Shown in pieces: positions 62,617-64,000 of a stretch of 64,000 bases of DNA (position 1 is the stretch's first letter; each line of letters opens with the position of its first letter). A program made the translations under genes and the position numbers. The notes below the pieces were generated by a model. The model saw nothing but the letters and a program-made list of their open reading frames with translations. It searched no databases and was not told the origin of the DNA. Origin of the DNA: Cytophagaceae bacterium (GTDB lineage: Bacteria > Bacteroidota > Bacteroidia > Cytophagales > Flexibacteraceae); assembly GCA_947458545.1 (NCBI GenBank), contig CANGYH010000001.1, forward strand, positions 558,001 through 622,000, read 5' to 3'.

Positions 62617-64000
62617 ATGCGGTACCTCAGCCTGTTGCTTTGCCTGTTTGCCGCAGCCCCGGTGCTGGGGCAAGGGCGCGGCGTTCGTGTAGCCGCTGCC
62701 CATAGGCACCCCACTGCCCAGTTTGTTGAGAACAACGGCCAGTGGCAGGGTGCTTTTAGTGTACAGACGCGCATACCGGGGACGCTGGCCACAGCTTTTT
62801 TTGACGGGGGCGTCTGGGCATTTGTGCAGAAGATGCCGCTAAACCATGCCGACCCCACGGCGGTAGAGAAAGCCAGGCAATCCAATCTGCCGAAAGCCTT
62901 TGCCTGGCGCATGCGGTTCATAAATCAGGCGCCGGGGGCCAAGGCCGTGGTTGCGGGTACGGCAGAGGCACCTATCCATTATCTGACCTCTAGGGGCAGG
63001 CAAACCGTTGTCCCCAGAGCTGAAGGGCGTGTGACAGGCCTCTACCAAGGCATAGATGCGCTTTTGTTCTATGACCAGGGTAGGCTACGTTACGACCTGC
63101 ACCTTGCCCCAAAGGCAGATCCTGCACAGATACGCTTGCGCTTTGAAGGTACAACCGCCGCGCTTGAAGGCGGTACCCTGGCTCTTGCCAACCCTTATGG
63201 CAAGGTGTATATTTCTGCTCCCAAGGCTTTCCAGATCCGGGGCCAAGACACCACGTGGGTGCGGGCTAAGTACAAGCTGGTAGCAGGGGTCGTAACGTTT
63301 GCCCTGGGCCGCTACGACACGAAGCTCCCCCTGGTGATAGACCCGCAGTTGGTGTTCTCTACCTACAGCGGGGCGTTGTCTGACAACTGGGGCTCTACGG
63401 CCACCTTCGGGCCAGACGGGGCTGTGTTTGCGGGTGGGGCTGCCTTTGGGGCTGGTTTTCCGGTTACGGTTGGCGCGCTGGATACGTCTTACAACGACAA
63501 CGTGGACATCGCCATCCAAAAGTTTAGCGCAGACGGCAGCCGGTTGGTATGGTCAACTTATCTGGGTGGCAGCAGTACGGAAAACGCCGTTAGCCTGGTG
63601 GCAGGGCCGCAAGGACAGCTTTATGTGATGGGTGTTACCAGCTCGGCCGATTACCCCACCACAGCCGGTGCGGCGCAGCGCACGTTTAGCGGCGGGCCTG
63701 TGGTAGATCCACTGGGCTACCAGTTTTACAATTACTACTTCCCCAACGGATCAGATCTGATTCTGTCTTGCATCAGCCCAGACGGCAGTACACTTACGGC
63801 ATCTACCTTTCTGGGAGGTACGGGCACCGACGGGCTATTGCTTGATGCGGCCAACAGCCCCCTGCATCGCAACTATGGCGACTGCTTCCGCGGCGAGGTT
63901 ATTCTGGATGCGGCAGGGCGACCATGCATCGCCACAAGTTCGCTTTCAGCCAATTTTACGGTAGCCAGGCGGCGGGCCGGTCGCCTGGGTACAGACGGGC
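62617..64000 (+). CDS. Secreted SBBP-repeat protein (C-terminus beyond window)
   Basis: This partial gene has 461 visible residues and runs off the right edge. It has a signal peptide (MRYLSLLLCLFAAAPVLGQ) and a DUF7948-like N-terminal region (FVENNGQWQGAFSVQT, LVIDPQLVFSTYSG). The first SBBP beta-propeller-type repeats follow: AIQKFSADGSRLVWSTYLGG, YVMGVTSSADYPTT, then ISPDGSTLTASTFLGGTG. In Bacteroidota such proteins usually end in a type IX secretion or gliding-motility C-terminal domain. The role is not known. A TATCTTCG promoter-like element is at 62600-62607. Confidence 0.8.
   Translation, partial: MRYLSLLLCLFAAAPVLGQGRGVRVAAAHRHPTAQFVENNGQWQGAFSVQTRIPGTLATAFFDGGVWAFVQKMPLNHADPTAVEKARQSNLPKAFAWRMRFINQAPGAKAVVAGTAEAPIHYLTSRGRQTVVPRAEGRVTGLYQGIDALLFYDQGRLRYDLHLAPKADPAQIRLRFEGTTAALEGGTLALANPYGKVYISAPKAFQIRGQDTTWVRAKYKLVAGVVTFALGRYDTKLPLVIDPQLVFSTYSGALSDNWGSTATFGPDGAVFAGGAAFGAGFPVTVGALDTSYNDNVDIAIQKFSADGSRLVWSTYLGGSSTENAVSLVAGPQGQLYVMGVTSSADYPTTAGAAQRTFSGGPVVDPLGYQFYNYYFPNGSDLILSCISPDGSTLTASTFLGGTGTDGLLLDAANSPLHRNYGDCFRGEVILDAAGRPCIATSSLSANFTVARRRAGRLGTDG

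Overview
The window comes from a member of the Bacteroidota, most likely a GC-rich relative of the Cytophagales. No species can be named from the sequence. The evidence is the Bacteroidota promoter hexamer TAnnTTTG in front of many genes, a fused SecDF, a 54-residue bTHX ribosomal protein, a short NuoG, a BT_3928-type DoxX-like protein next to a DUF1599 gene, secreted repeat proteins, and little use of Shine-Dalgarno sites. I see no tRNA, rRNA, CRISPR array, transposase or phage gene. It reads as an ordinary chromosomal segment with several unusual details.

Layout. 1-2726 (minus): a secreted beta-helix protein followed by a multi-repeat secreted protein cut by the window edge. 2997-7314 (plus): an amidohydrolase-like protein without the usual metal motif, a conserved hypothetical protein, and glycyl-tRNA synthetase. 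7558-12046: a three-PAS histidine kinase, an FkbM methyltransferase, a LEA2-like lipoprotein, and a LexA-like XRE/S24 regulator. 12109-15633 (minus): a pair of M16 proteases, one active and one without the catalytic motif. 15824-29727 (minus): a complete nuoA-N respiratory complex I operon with an unrelated membrane-anchored ORF between nuoF and nuoG. 29843-34303 (minus): thiolase and secDF. 34446-39669: a small secreted protein, then a plus-strand run of esterase, DUF1599 protein, BT_3928-like protein, RsmF-like rRNA methyltransferase and plsY. 39746-42002 (minus): a four-helix membrane protein, a sodium:solute symporter, and the tiny bTHX gene.

42101-44247 (minus) is the most interesting block. 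It is a carotenoid cluster, cruF-like, crtZ, and a MerR-type regulator with a cobalamin-binding domain. The regulator keeps the Wx9EH and ExHxxG motifs of the CarH coenzyme-B12 photoreceptors. It overlaps crtZ by 4 bases, which suggests B12- and light-controlled production of a hydroxylated monocyclic carotenoid of the saproxanthin or myxol type. The cruF-like gene diverges from ftsK with about 10 bases between the two start codons, so each promoter lies inside the other gene.

44258-64000 (mostly plus): ftsK, a LolA-like protein, pyrF, a small secreted protein, and a CHASE3 hybrid kinase with receiver and HPt domains. Next is a lipoprotein-MerC operon behind a TGCAAC-AAT-GTTGCA palindrome, then a secreted GH13 amylase, a small membrane protein, a MaeB-type malic enzyme, YjbR and DUF4920 proteins, and a two-helix kinase. 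It ends with hslV, a deacetylase-like protein, and a secreted SBBP-repeat protein cut by the right edge.

Several genes have an in-frame upstream start codon inside the TAnnTTTG promoter. I moved those starts to the next ATG, which leaves very short leaders. All assignments come from reading the sequence. No database search was run.
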